NCBI RefSeq assembly: GCF_000346465.2
Contig: NC_034010.1
Coordinates: forward strand, 14,042,994 to 14,106,993
Length of the DNA: 64,000 nt
Reading direction: 5' to 3'
Source: Prunus persica
Taxonomy: Eukaryota; Streptophyta; Magnoliopsida; Rosales; Rosaceae
Numbering within the stretch: position 1 is the first letter of the stretch; every line of letters begins with the position of its first letter. This document shows, one piece after another, positions 1 through 11,292 of this stretch. Made by a program: the position numbers and the translations under genes. The notes beneath the pieces were generated by a model, which saw only the letters and a program-made list of their open reading frames with translations, searched no databases and was not told the origin of the DNA.

Positions 1-330
1 AGATGGAAGCCTAACATACAAGAGTCTTTGATGAAAAACAGAAGCAACTGGTGAAGGTAAATTTCAAAATTGGGTTAATTTAAGCTCACATCATTGTGGT
101 TTGGGCATGCACACACTGATTCATGTCACTTCAAACTTGGAAAACAAAAAGTTATACCACATTACTCTGACACTCTGACACTCTGAACACCATTTTCGGC
201 TTTGTACGAAACAAGTCTGTTATAAATGTGATACACTCTATTTCTTTTTTGTTCAAAAGATTCCATACTAGTTGATCATCACCAAGCTAGTTAACATAGT
301 CTTGGGTTTCAAAAAAAAAAAAACAACAGA
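1..330. repeat. Left part of duplicated receptor-kinase 3' flank
   Basis: This stretch matches 19446-20077 closely: the same words follow each other (GGAAGCCTAACATACAAGAG, then AGTCTTTGATGAAAAACAGA, then the run of A ending in CAACAGA). In the other copy these words lie just downstream of the intact kinase gene. A second copy of that gene therefore probably ends just left of the window (inference). This copy lacks a 304-base piece present at 19467-19770. The CACTA element begins at 331, and the duplicated segment resumes at 11293. No gene is seen here. Confidence 0.85.
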
Positions 331-358
331 CACTACTACAAAAAAGCAAAAAGACGAC
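331..358 (+). repeat. CACTA left terminal inverted repeat
   Basis: It begins CACTACTACAAAAAAGC, continues through AAAAGACGAC, and pairs with the reverse complement of 11265-11292. The CGACGG-type subterminal repeats start immediately inside it. Confidence 0.93.
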
Positions 359-793
359 GGTAAATCACCGTCGTGTATTCGGTTTTTCAATGGTCGTGGA
401 ATCCATCGTCATCTTTTCCCTCATAAACCACGACGCTAAATCACCGTCGTTGTTAAAATATACAACGTCATCAACAAATACAAAACAACGTCTTTGTACT
501 GCAAAAAGATCTAAAAAAGCAGTCGAGGATGAGAATAGACGACCAACTCTCTAAAAAAACCGTCGTTAAAAAGGAAAAATATGACACATATTAACAGAAC
601 AAGGCCGCAAGATAGACATACAACGACGAAAATTAAAATAAGACGCCGTTAAATATCATTTTCACGACAATAAAAAATATGACGTCTTTAAATACATTAG
701 AAGACGACGTTATTGATACCTACTACGTCGCCTATATAAAAACAGCCGTCGTAAAATAAATTTTCCACTTCGATTTTTCTATAAAAGATGACG

Positions 794-1971
794 TTTAAGG
801 ACCCGCCCCGAATTTTTTCAAAACCCGAGACGAACCCTTTGAAATTTCTGACATCACCCCGATGCCAGGCCCACTTACTAAAAAAAACCGAGACTTCCTG
901 CCGAAATTTCGGCAGAGCCTCCCCTATAAATTGGACATTACCCAAAATTTCAACCTGCATAAAAACGCATTTAATATCCACAACTGGCAGCATGCACAAT
1001 ATAATTTCATGCAATTCACACAAACGGCCTTCGGCCTTCCAATAATTCTCAAGAAAACTACCAAACATGCTAACAAAATAATTCATGCCTTAAACAAGGC
1101 AAACAATTCAAATCTAAATTACGACTAACATTTAGTCTGCGGCTGCACCTAATAACCTTAGGCTGCCTACGTACCCTCTTTGAGGGATCAAGCCACACGT
1201 AGTTCTTCCATAAAACCCAATTCCACACATCGGCGATACCTTATTTCATTTCTCTGTATTTCACATACTCTCCCCATACGCCGGTACAACCAATGCCACG
1301 TATGGGGCCTGTCAACACGCCGGATAACCTACGCCACGTGCGACCATGCCATACTATCATTATATCTCCCCATACGCCGGTACAACCAACGCCACGTATG
1401 GGGTCTGTCTCAACGTTGGATAACCTACGCCACGCGAGACCTGCACATCATATCACATAACTCCCCATACGCCGGCACAACCAACGCCACGTATGGGGTC
1501 TGTCCCAACGCCGGATAACCTACGCCACGCGGGACCTCAATATCATGTCACAAATCTCCCCATACGCCGGTACAACCAACGCCACGTATGGGGTCTGTCG
1601 ACACGCCGGATAACCTACGCCACGTGCGACCTCAACATCATATTACAAATCTCCTCATACGCCGGAACAACCAACGCCACGTATAGGGCCTGTCCCAACG
1701 CCGGATAACCTACGCCACGTGGGACCTAACTTTCACTTGGTGGTACTTGTAGCGAATCCAAAAATCTGAGGAGGTACCTAAAGTAGTGCGTATAACACTC
1801 CAAACTGACATTCTAGACTCTGTTGTACCCTTGTACAACCATATATAATTATAATTATATATGTTAATTCTAATATTGTGTAACCCTCCACAATTATCTA
1901 GCACCCAATAATCCCCCCTAGAAAGGTGAGATTACTCCGGGAGACTCACGGTCAACCAAGGGTCAAACTAC
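794..1971 (-). mobile_element. Truncated large LTR nested in the CACTA
   Basis: The outer end (AAGGACCCGCCCCGAATTTT) and the order of landmarks match the 3' end of the solo LTRs at 12099-15066 and 56002-58692 (minus orientation here). These landmarks are a CTGGCAGCATGCACAATATA word, a CGGCCTTCGGCC palindrome, a minisatellite and a GTCAACCAAGGGTCAAACTA word. The copy stops at about 1971, where full copies continue for another 1.2-1.6 kb, so its 5' half is missing. It resembles the LTR at 62020-64000 most. No target duplication can be defined. Bases 1972-2048 are unassigned. Confidence 0.82.
1268..1725. repeat. Minisatellite inside the LTR, about 95-bp units
   Basis: About five units, each carrying CCCCATACGCCGG followed 14-16 bases later by CCACGTATGGGG, so each unit contains a short inverted repeat. 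Unit starts lie near 1272, 1368, 1463, 1558 and 1653. The same minisatellite sits at the equivalent place in the other large LTRs of the window. Confidence 0.9.
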
Positions 1972-2180
1972 TCTTAGAAGTATAAGAATAAGAGCCAAAT
2001 CTAAAAAATTTAGGTCGCGCGAAAATTTTTAGAGAGCGCGCTCTTTAAAACGTCGAAAGAAAAACCATGGCGAAAGTTCTACAAGAACCGACGTAAATGT
2101 AATATTCCACGACGGAAACACTGAATGTAACGCCGTTTATTTTGACGCTTCATTTTTCGGAATAATTTTAAATTTATTTT

Positions 2181-3480
2181 GAATATTTTGATATAAAGAC
2201 GACTGAAAAACCACGTCGGGGTTAAGAAATTGAAAACGTTGTAAATTATAATAGACGACTTACATATTAAAATGACGTCGTTTAAAGTATAAACCATGTC
2301 GGATATTTTACTGCACGACGTAACATATGTATTCCACGACTCAACCACCGTCGTTAAAAATTAATACCCTAAACCCTTAAAACTAAATTATATAATTTAA
2401 AAAATTAAGTTTATAAAAGGGTTTATGGTTTTACAGCCTAATATATACCCTAGACTACCCAAAAATTATACTTTAAAAATAAACCCCAATAAATAACAAC
2501 CCTAATCTCTAAACCCTAGACTCTAAACCCTAAACCATAAAACTAGAAGTGATTTTATGACTCATCAAAACAATTTTGTTTTGGATGGTCATTTTAAATT
2601 TTTGTTATTCAAAATGAATTTTTTCAAGGTTTAGGGGGAAGAAAATATATCAATGACTTCATAGGAGTTGACTTTGCATTTTTCTGATTTATTTTAAATT
2701 TATTTTGAATATTTTGATATAAAAATAATAAAATATTCTTATCACAATAACAAACTACGTCGGGGTTAAGAAATTGAAGACGTTGTAAATTATAATAGAC
2801 GACTAACATATTAAAATGACGTCGTTTAAAGTAGAAACCATGTCGGATATTTTACTGCACGACGTAACATATGTATTCCACGACTCAACCACCGTCGTTA
2901 AAAATTAATACCCTAAACCCTTAAAACTAAATTATATAATTTAAAATTTTAAGTTTATAAAAGGGTTTATGGTTTTACAGCCTAATATATACCCTATACT
3001 ACCCAAAAATTATACTTTAAAAATAAACCCCAATAAATAACAACCCTAATCTCTAAACCCTAAACCATAAAACTAGAAGTGATTTTATGACTCATCAAAA
3101 CAATTTTATTTTGGATGGTCATTTTAAATTTTTGTTATTCAAAATGAATTTTTTCAAGGTTTAGGGGGAAGAAAATATATCAATGACTTCATAGGAGTTG
3201 ACTTTGCATTTTTCTGATTTATTTTAAATTTATTTTGAATATTTTGATATAAAAATAATAAAATATTCTTATCACAACAACAAACCACGTCGGTGTTAAT
3301 AAATTGTAGACGTTGTAAATTGTAATAGACGACTAAGTTGTTAAAATGACGTCGTTTAAATGAGAAACCATGGCGGATATTTAACTATCCGACGTAAAAT
3401 ATATATTCCACGACTTAACCGCTGTCGTTACAAAGTACTACCCTGAACCCTTAAGAAATTGAAGACGTTGTAAACCATAA
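2181..3480. repeat. About 528-bp tandem repeat in the CACTA
   Basis: The word GAATATTTTGATATAAA recurs at 2181, 2707 and 3237, giving units of 526 and 530 bp and a partial third copy. Each unit contains CGACG motifs, an AT-rich part with several CCCTAAA-like words, and a TCAAGGTTTAGGGGGAAG word. The first two units are very similar to each other; the partial third is more diverged at its far end. No coding potential is seen. Confidence 0.9.
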
Positions 3481-3703
3481 ACGACTCAATTGTTCAAAGA
3501 ACGTCGTCTAAATATCCTTTTACGTCGGATTTGTTTAAAACGAAACAACGAAAAACGACGGTTTTTGACTTTATTAGGTCGTTGGAAAAGTATTACACGT
3601 CGGTTACGCAATTTGTATGTTTGTTTTTTTCTTAATTTAAGAAAACCTCAACAAATTTTTACATTATATATTATAGACAAAATTTGTACATTATACATAA
3701 ATA

Positions 3704-6700
3704 TCAAGTGTTCAATAATTCCCAAACAAACTCTGCCCATTCATTCCGGACTTCATCAATTGCTTCTTGGGGGTATGGCGCTTCCTGTTTTCCCTTGGCA
3801 TACTGCATAAACAATGACTATTAGGGTTTATAAATAAAAAGAAATTCAATCACAGACGACGATATTTTTCATAACCGACGTAGTATATCTATTCAACGAC
3901 AGTAATTTTACATGACCGTCGTTGATAATACAAAAAACGACGTAAAATGTATAAAGGTAATTTCTTCTTACCTTCTTCTCAAACGCCAAGGAAGGATCCA
4001 TGATGATGTCCCTCATGAAGCGCATCACATAATACCCGCATTTGACACTGCTGGGTTGCTTTGGTATGCCTGACAGAGTTTTCCAAATTACTGCTTTACG
4101 GCCTGCTCTGGCTATGTGAGAATTATATATTTTTATAGCACTGTTCACGATGTTTTTGCCCTCTTCATCGACCACACGATTTCCGGGCAGAGGATCCAGA
4201 AAATAGACGGTTTCCCTCTTTGCTCTCACAATCAGCAAGATCCAATGACGGCTGCACAAAATTAATATAAAAACGACGGTTATTTACAGAAACGACGTAT
4301 TATAATATTTCACACGACGAAATAAAGTAGCAATCGACGACATTATATATTTATCACGACGATAAATAACTACCGACGTGGTTAGTAGTTTCAAACGACT
4401 CAATAAAATAAAACACCGACGTGGTTAGTTTATACGCTGTCATTTATTGAAAATCATAAAAACAAAATCCTGTTAAGAAGACTAACCCTGGATTGTAAGG
4501 CATCATGAAAATCTGTTCACCATCAGTCTTCTGAAGTCGAGCTGCTACCAATCGTGATCTGTCAGCTATTGTCCCAGAGTTGGCACTAACTGTAGCAGGG
4601 TCGATAAAGCCAACCATGCTGCACATATTTGCTTGTTTCAAAAGATCATGTAAGTAACTAAATATATAAAATAATATAAACAAGTCAGCACAAAAAAACA
4701 CACGACGGTTATGTATAACAAAACGACGTATTATAAAATTTCACACGACGTACTGAAATAGACAACGACGTTATAATATATTTATCACGACGGTACATAC
4801 TAACGACGTGGTTAGTTAGTTAAGACGATGCAATAAATAAACCAACGACGTATTATTTTAGAATGACAAACCTCATATATACAGCAACCACAGTAGCTCC
4901 TATTTCTTCCATGCCTGCAAATTGTGTAATATCTTCAGGCAGGACGAAGGTATCGCGTTCTAGACCAAACACCTCCTTATCAATTGTAAAGTTCAGGGTC
5001 TTATCCTGAGGCACGAGTGTCGTTTTCACATAACGACAAAGGGATTTTAAAGAAGATGGCGCCTCCATATTTGAATAATCAACAACTTTAATAACCTGTT
5101 TAAAGAAATAAAAAAAATGACGTGGTAATTCAATAAAAACGACGGTTTAAGGAATAAAACGTCGTCTGAAAAGAATTTAAACGACGGTGAAAAAACCGTC
5201 GTGGTGAATAATTTATTACGTCTTAGAAAAACATTCCGCCGTCTACGTTGTAAACAAAATTTATTCTATAAATTTTTAAAAAAATTCCACCGTCTAAGTT
5301 GTAAACAAACGACGGTTTAAAGAAAAATATCGACGTCTGAAATTTTGAAAAACAAATAAAAAAGGCAAAGTTATGTGAACATACCTGGTCGTCATGCTTT
5401 TCTTCATCTTCTTTCTCCTTTTCATCTTGTTTTTCTTCTTTCTTCTCTTCATCTTTTTTTTCTTCTTCCTTCTCTTCATTTTTTTTTTCTTCATTCTTCT
5501 CTTCATCTTGATTTCCTTAATTTTTCTGTTTTAAGTAATAAAGAATGTAGAGAAAGTAAAAAAATTAAATTCAAACGTCGTGGTAAGACAAAACACAAGA
5601 CAGTATGTAAGAATTATGGATGTCTTAAATTATTAATCGATGGTAAATAGTAGACGTCGTGGGATTTATATATTACGTTGGGAATGACTAACACCGTCGT
5701 CTAAAAACCACAAAGTTTTAAAAATAACGACGTTTAATGGCGTGTAAAACAAGTAAACTAAATACGACGTGGTATTGAAATACAAACGACGGTTTATTTT
5801 TAAAATCGTCGTGGGATGTATTTCAAACGACGGTTTTATTAATAATAACGACGTCTAATTGTTTTTAAAAAAACAGAGAATTCAAAGTTCAGATATGTTA
5901 CCTTTTCTTCCTGATGTTTCCCATTTTTGGCAGTATCATCCTCAAAATGTAGGGATCTCACATCACCTCCAGAGCAGCTTGCTTTGTCAGACATTGAATT
6001 TTTGGGACTTTGGCTAATTCTTGGTTTAAGCATGCTTGGATCAAAATTGGGAATTAATTGGGAAAGCTGACTCAGGAAATGCTCCCTCTCATCCTCTACC
6101 AATTGTTTGGTTCTAGCCTCCATCCTTAAAGCCTCTTCCCTTGCCTTAGCTTCCATCTTTTTATTCTCTTCTTGAAGGAGAACTCTTAAACTGTCCTTTA
6201 AACGGTCGTCAAAGCTCATCCTCTGTGGTTTGGGTAAATTGAAATATTGCCTTGGGGAAATCCCAGCACCTACACCTCTCACTCTGCCTGGATGCTCGGG
6301 GCCCAAAGCCATGGTCAGCACATCATTGCTGCCAGATACACTGACTTTGCCTTCCGAGACTTGTTTTTGTAATTCATCCTAAAACAAAGATATATAAAAA
6401 AGTAAGAACAAAAAACACACGACCGTTATATATATACAAACGACGTATTATATAATTTCACACGACGCAATAACATATAAATCGACGTTATTATAATTTA
6501 TCACGACGGTAGTTATACCGACGTGGTTAGTTTTTTAAAACGACGAAATGAATAAACCACCGACGTCTTATGCTTTATTTACAGATAACAGAGGGATGAT
6601 TCAATATTCACACCTTTAACGACCTTGTTTAAAACATTTCGACGTAGTAATTTAATACAAACGACGCGAAAATGAACCACCGACATCTTATGCTATAATT

Positions 6701-7667
6701 ACAGAAAACAGAGTAGTGATTCCTGATTTAGACCTTTAACGACGTTTTTTAAAAAATTTCGACGTGGTAATATCATTCACACGACGCAAAATATAACATA
6801 AGACGTAATAAGAATTATTCACAGTTTAATAAAAATTTAAAACAGAGTGAGTAGGCTTACAATTAATTTTGCTTTCTCTGCCACCTTTGGATCCGGGATG
6901 TTACCATGTTTGTCCTGTCTAGCTCTCTTCCATAAGGTAGATCGATCAATTTCTACCCCAGGCATGGTTTCCTCCAATTGATTCTCCAAACCAGCATATC
7001 CTTTTCGAGATAATCGATGATTGTACTCAAGTTTCTCCCTAATCTGTGCATGTTGAGAATGCACAGACTCAAAATCTTTGGATAACCTTGAAGCTACAAA
7101 GGCATCCCATTGTGCTTTCTCTATGAATTTATATGTTTCAGGGGGTTGGCTTAATCTCTCCCTGTCATTGGTGTATGGAAGGATATAATGCCTCAATAGT
7201 GTAGACTTGAAATCCTTCCATTTCTTGGCAGCAGAAGCTAACACAGAGTTCTTGCCCCCTTGACCTACCACAAAAGCAATGTCAACTGCTTCCCAAATCT
7301 GCTCCTTTATATCCTTGGGGATTTGAGCCCATTTCATGTCCACAAGTGGAACTCTGGAGCGTGCCAACACACCAATGTAGGACTGCATCTCACTATGTGC
7401 TTGGCCAATTCCTTTCCCCCTTTTATTGTACTCAACAATTGGCCTGAGTTTCTGAAGTTTTCTCTTCACAACACGAGGCATTGTGCTCATACCTCGATCA
7501 GACTTTGAATCATCAGAGATTGTTGTCGTGCTGGTTGGTTCTGTCTCAGCAGATGATGAAGCAAACTTCATCTTCTTCGAAGACTTCTCTTGAGGAGTTA
7601 CCATTCCAAGCTCCTTACCTCCATTTTTCTTGGAGCCAGAGTCCTTACTTTGGTCTTGAGAAACCAT
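3704..7667 (-). CDS. CACTA-encoded Transposase_24 / Ulp1 (C48) protease fusion, seven exons
   Basis: I infer minus-strand exons 7667-6861, 6378-5902, about 5500-5385, 5095-4872, 4657-4487, 4251-3972 and 3802-3704. Splice phases agree, and the sites are GT/AG (donors GTAAGC, GTAACA, GTATGT, GTTTGT, GTTAGT, GTAAGA). The first ATG is at 7667, just after a likely 5'UTR-intron acceptor. Exon 1 resembles the plant Ptta/En/Spm transposase family (Pfam Transposase_24). Exon 2 is charged and helical and has a GRVRGVG motif. Exon 3 is a Glu/Lys-rich linker whose 5' edge is uncertain. Exons 4-7 form a Ulp1-type cysteine protease, with His in PGRHW, Asp in YFLDPL and Cys in KCGYYV all present. Such fusions are known passengers of plant CACTA elements. 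Whether it is active or expressed is unknown. No frameshift is seen outside the ambiguous exon 3. Confidence 0.82.
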
Positions 7668-7689
7668 TTTTACAGACAAAACTGCAAGT

Positions 7690-9110
7690 AAAAATATTTC
7701 AGGAAAAGATTAAGAACACAAACGACGGTTATTAATAAAATACGACGTATGATATGATTTTAAACGACGCAATGAAATAATCTCAGACGTAATAAATGTT
7801 TACAACCAAGGTAATTAAACAACGACGAAATAATATAAAATAAGACGTAATAATAACTTATTACGTCTATATTTACCGGACGACGTGATAATTAACTATA
7901 AACGACGAAATATTTATATAACGTCGTGGTATTGATGTTCACACGACGTCAATAGTAATATACCGTCGTCTATATAAGGATCCAAAACCCTTCTTTCTTT
8001 CTCTGTGAATGTTTGATTGCAGATTTGATTTTTCTGAACCATGGTTTTTGTTTTCTAATTTGATAAAATACAAGGCCAAGAAAGAAAGTTTTGGAATCTT
8101 ATATAGACGACGGTATTTTAATATGACGTCGTGGTATTAACATTCACACGACGTAAAACAATAAGATACTGTCGTCTATATTAGATACCAACCCTACTTT
8201 CTTTTTCTTTATATTTTATCAAATTAGGGAAAAACAAAAACCATTGTTCAAAGAAATCAAACCTGCAATTAAACAAGCAAATAAAAAAAAGACTATAATT
8301 TTAAAAATAACTTTGTCAATTTTCAGACGACGCTAGAACGACTGACGAACCGTCGTGGTCTACATATTTAACCACGTAAATAAGAAGCTACCGTCGTCTT
8401 ATTTAGTTGAGGTAGTTGTCTTCAAAATTGAAAATTTTCCCTCTTTGTCTGTATATTTTATCAAACTTGGAAAGAAGTAAAATGATTTTGGCCAGAAAAA
8501 AGGTAAAAAGATTTTTCAAACAAAAAACGTATGAGCATGCAAAACAGCAACCAAAATAGTGAAAATGAAAGCTTACCTTTTGCGTGCAATGAAAGCAAGA
8601 GGAAGACGATGTTTAAGTTCAGAGACGACGAAGAAGACGAGAGGAAGACGATGAGATACTCTGACAGTGCTCTGACAAGGAAAAAAGACAAAAAGTTTTC
8701 TCTGGGAGATTGAAATTTTAAATCGGGTTTGGAAACAGTGCATGTGTAAGTCAGGTAGACGAAAAGTTGCTTACATATAAAACCATTTCAAAAAAATAAT
8801 ACGGCGGTTACATATAACTACGACGTATAAATTACAAAATACGACGGTACATTTAACTTCGGACGTGGTAAATAAATACGACAGTAGTGTTGTAGGTACC
8901 GTCGTAGTAAACTCAAAAATTAAAGTACATAAGTAATAACTCGCGTCATGGTAGATTATTTAACACGTCGTTTTTATTAATGTACCGACGTGGATTTCTG
9001 TAATATACGTCGGTCATACCGACGTTGATTTTACAATTTAAACGTCGATTTTTTTGTAAGGACCGCCGTTGGTTTTAAAAATTTATTCTATAAATTTGTC
9101 GCTTTCATTC
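7690..9110. other. CACTA non-coding DNA upstream of its gene
   Basis: It contains the probable promoter and 5'UTR intron of the CACTA gene. It is AT-rich with many CGACG motifs and two related pyrimidine-rich stretches (near 7985-8030 and 8195-8230). I see no convincing coding sequence. The acidic reading frame near 8531-8713 has no recognised match. Confidence 0.6.
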
Positions 9111-9179
9111 ATTTTCGGTTTACATTTAGGGTTCCAAGTTCTTCCTCTCTCAGAGACACTGTCTCTCACATCTCAAAGA

Positions 9180-9596
9180 CAATAATTTGGATGTCTTTCT
9201 CAAAGAGAAATTGAGCTTACTCGCATCAAATCTATGTCCACAAGAAGAAGCTTGTCAACTAGCCTTCTCACTTCCTTGATCAAGCCTGATAGGACACTTA
9301 GTGCTTCTAAATACTCCTTGCTTTCCATCAAAAGAGATGCAAGCCTGGCCTCCACTCGCTGTCGAAGGAAAGTTCGCTTCTCAGGGAAATCTGAAGATCA
9401 GATGTGCTTGATCCTCTACTTGATTTTCTTGGCTAAGAAGATCCGTCAGATTTGTGATAGCCTCTTCCTTTATCCGTAGAGCTTCAGAAGAAGAAGATGG
9501 GTTTCAAGAATGCGATAAAGAATAGAAATGGCTTCAGATGGCCTCTAAAGCATGAGCAATCGAATCAGTAGTTGCTGGGAGATATGATGAAGACAT
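9180..9596 (-). pseudogene. Captured fragment of 26S proteasome subunit RPN6 (PSMD11)
   Basis: Read on the minus strand from an ATG at 9596, the translation begins MSSSYLPATTDSIAHALEA and later gives ALRIKEEAITNLTDLL, RQRVEARLASLLME and EYLEALSVLSGLIKEVRRL. I recognise this as the N-terminal part of plant RPN6, the lid subunit of the 26S proteasome. The frame is broken by several stops and shifts (a TGA after HALEAI, another shift after LTDLL and one near 9217). About 140 codons of a protein of some 420 residues are represented. CGACG repeats resume on both sides (before about 9070 and from 9660), so the fragment was acquired by the CACTA. It cannot make RPN6. Confidence 0.85.
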
Positions 9597-9599
9597 TGT

Positions 9600-11264
9600 C
9601 AATGCTTTAAACTATACAAATCCTGCAGAAAGATAAAGGACCAAACTGTTAAAGAAACTGAAACAACGGCGGTTTTCTGTTCTACCGTCGTCTTTTCTCG
9701 TCGTCTATATTAAGGTAAGATGGCGGTAGATTTATAATTACCGACGTAGATTATTTTGTTAAACGTCGTTAAGTGTAATACAACCGACGTGGATTTTATT
9801 TTTAAATTATAAATAGAATTTTTTTTCCCGAATTCTTTCAGTTTTAGTTTTCAATTACAAAGCGTGATAAATAGATTTTTCTTTCCCGAGGAAATTTAAA
9901 ATGAGGGAAATTAATGTTCTAGAATTTGTAAACTAACACGACGCAATATTACTAACCCGAGGAAATTATAAATAGATTTTGCTTTCCCGAAGAAATTTTA
10001 AATTAATTCAGTTTGAAACAACGACGGTTTTTTGTTATGCCGTCGTTTTTAACTAACACGACGCAATATTTGTTTTGCGACGTGGAATCTTTTCATTTAA
10101 CGTCGTTAGGTTTAATATAACCGACATGGATTTGAAATTTTAAATTATGAATAGAATTTTTTTTCCCGTGACCTTTCAGTTTATTTTTCAATTACAGTGC
10201 GTTATAAATAGAGTTTTTTTTCCGGAGGAAATTTAAAATGAAGGAAATTAATGTTCTGGAATATGTAAAGTTTCTTTTTTGGATGACAGATTTAAATAAA
10301 ATAAGAATATAAAAACAACGACTGTTTTTGTATTACTGTTGTCGTTTTTCGTCGTCTTAAGTAAGACTAAGACGACGTAATATATTTGTTGAGCGACGTT
10401 GATTTGTTTTTTAAACGTCGTTAGGTATAATATAACCGTCGTTGAAAATTGTCTCTCTGATTGAAAATTTGCAACGACGTTAGGTATAATATTTGTAGAT
10501 ACACAAACGCACACACATCATCAACTTCCAAAAAATTGTCTCTCTGATTGCAAATCTGTGTCATCTGTTAAGATTATGATGTGGAACAGAGTTCCATCTG
10601 GTAAGATTTCGTAACCCTTGGGATCTCAGAAAAATCTGATTATGTCGGCGGTTTTCTATATAAACCGTCGTGGTTATTTCAATTCTTGTCATTAAGTAGA
10701 TCTACCGACGTAGGATAAGAAAATCAAAGAAAAAAATTGTTAACAAAAATTCTTATTAAGACGACGGTTTAAATTAAAGGTACGACGTATAAAATGAATA
10801 AATACGACGTTAAATTTTATAGTACGATTTAAAGATAACGTCGTAGAACTATACAAGAATGATGTCGATATATTTATATTTTCCATCGTTGTACATTAAT
10901 TTAATACGGCGATATTTTGTATTTTAAAGCCGTGGATTTGTTTGTAATTATACGGCGTCTTATACGAAAACCTCGTCGTGTTATTTTATGAGTAAAAACG
11001 GCGGCTTTTATTGAAATCGTCGTCTTTACTTTCTACGTCGGTCGATTCATAACTTCTGCCGTTCTTTGTTGGCTTTGATTTTACACTGCGGAAATCTGTT
11101 TCAAATAGACGTCGGTTGTTTAATTAGGTACGTCGTTGTTTTTGAACAGCCATTTGAATCTCCATTTTTTAGTTGTCTAAGGTGGTATTACATGACGGTG
11201 TTTTTAGAACCGTCGTCTTTTTAAAAACCACGACGGTTTTCACTTAGACCGTCGTTGTTTTCTG
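9600..11264. other. CACTA right subterminal region
   Basis: Dense CGACG-type repeats with intervening T-rich stretches. Two short internal duplications occur: a word with AATAGATTTT(T/G)CTTTCCCGA and GAAATTTAAAAT near 9870-10000 and again near 10150-10260, and CAACGACGGTTTT(T/C)TGTT near 10020. No gene is seen. Confidence 0.65.
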
Positions 11265-11292
11265 GTCGTCTTTTTCACTTTTTGTAGTAGTG
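11265..11292 (-). repeat. CACTA right terminal inverted repeat
   Basis: It ends TTTTTGTAGTAGTG. Its reverse complement matches the left end, with mismatches after the first 14 bases. AGA, the target duplication, follows at 11293. Confidence 0.93.

Larger units (their letters stand above)
340..11264. repeat. Dispersed CGACG-core repeats filling CACTA non-coding DNA
   Basis: Short words of the type ACGACGG, CGTCGT, GACGACGT and ACCGTCGT recur every few tens of bases in both orientations. They run from the left end to the right end, skipping the exons, the inserted LTR and the captured gene. They are dense at 340-780, 2050-3480, 3840-3960, 4260-4440, 4690-4850, 5100-5340, 5560-5860, 6420-6830, 7720-9070 and 9660-11270. 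In En/Spm such subterminal repeats bind TNPA and are confined to the ends. Here they also fill the introns of the element's gene. The spacers between them are AT-rich. Confidence 0.9.
331..11292. mobile_element. CACTA (En/Spm-type) transposon, 10,962 bp, with AGA target duplication
   Basis: The left end reads CACTACTACAAAAAA and the right end reads TTTTTGTAGTAGTG, which are CACTA termini in inverted orientation. The 3-bp AGA occurs at 328-330 and again at 11293-11295. The unsplit paralogous site at 20075-20077 has AGA once, between the same flanks (CAAC and GTCCATGCC). Three-base duplications are the hallmark of CACTA elements. Inside are one minus-strand multi-exon gene (3704-7667), a captured proteasome-gene fragment, an inserted partial LTR (about 794-1971), a 528-bp tandem repeat and very many CGACG-core repeats. 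I find no TNP2/TNPD-like DDE transposase, so it probably needs a helper element. The terminal inverted repeat is about 28 bp and imperfect. Confidence 0.96.

Noticed and set aside
697..1086. 129-residue reading frame on the minus strand
   Set aside because: Its middle is LTR end sequence and its ends are CACTA repeats. The similar frames in the other LTR copies reflect shared DNA, not a gene.
2499..3070. CCCTAAA-like words resembling telomere repeats
   Set aside because: They are few, irregular, mixed with other AT-rich words and repeated only because the 528-bp unit is. This is not a telomeric array.
5294..5506. Lys/Arg-rich small basic protein
   Set aside because: It is the alternative frame of a purine-rich exon of the CACTA gene. 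Splice phases favour the Glu/Lys frame.
8531..8713. Acidic 60-residue frame
   Set aside because: Short, unmatched, and inside CACTA non-coding DNA.
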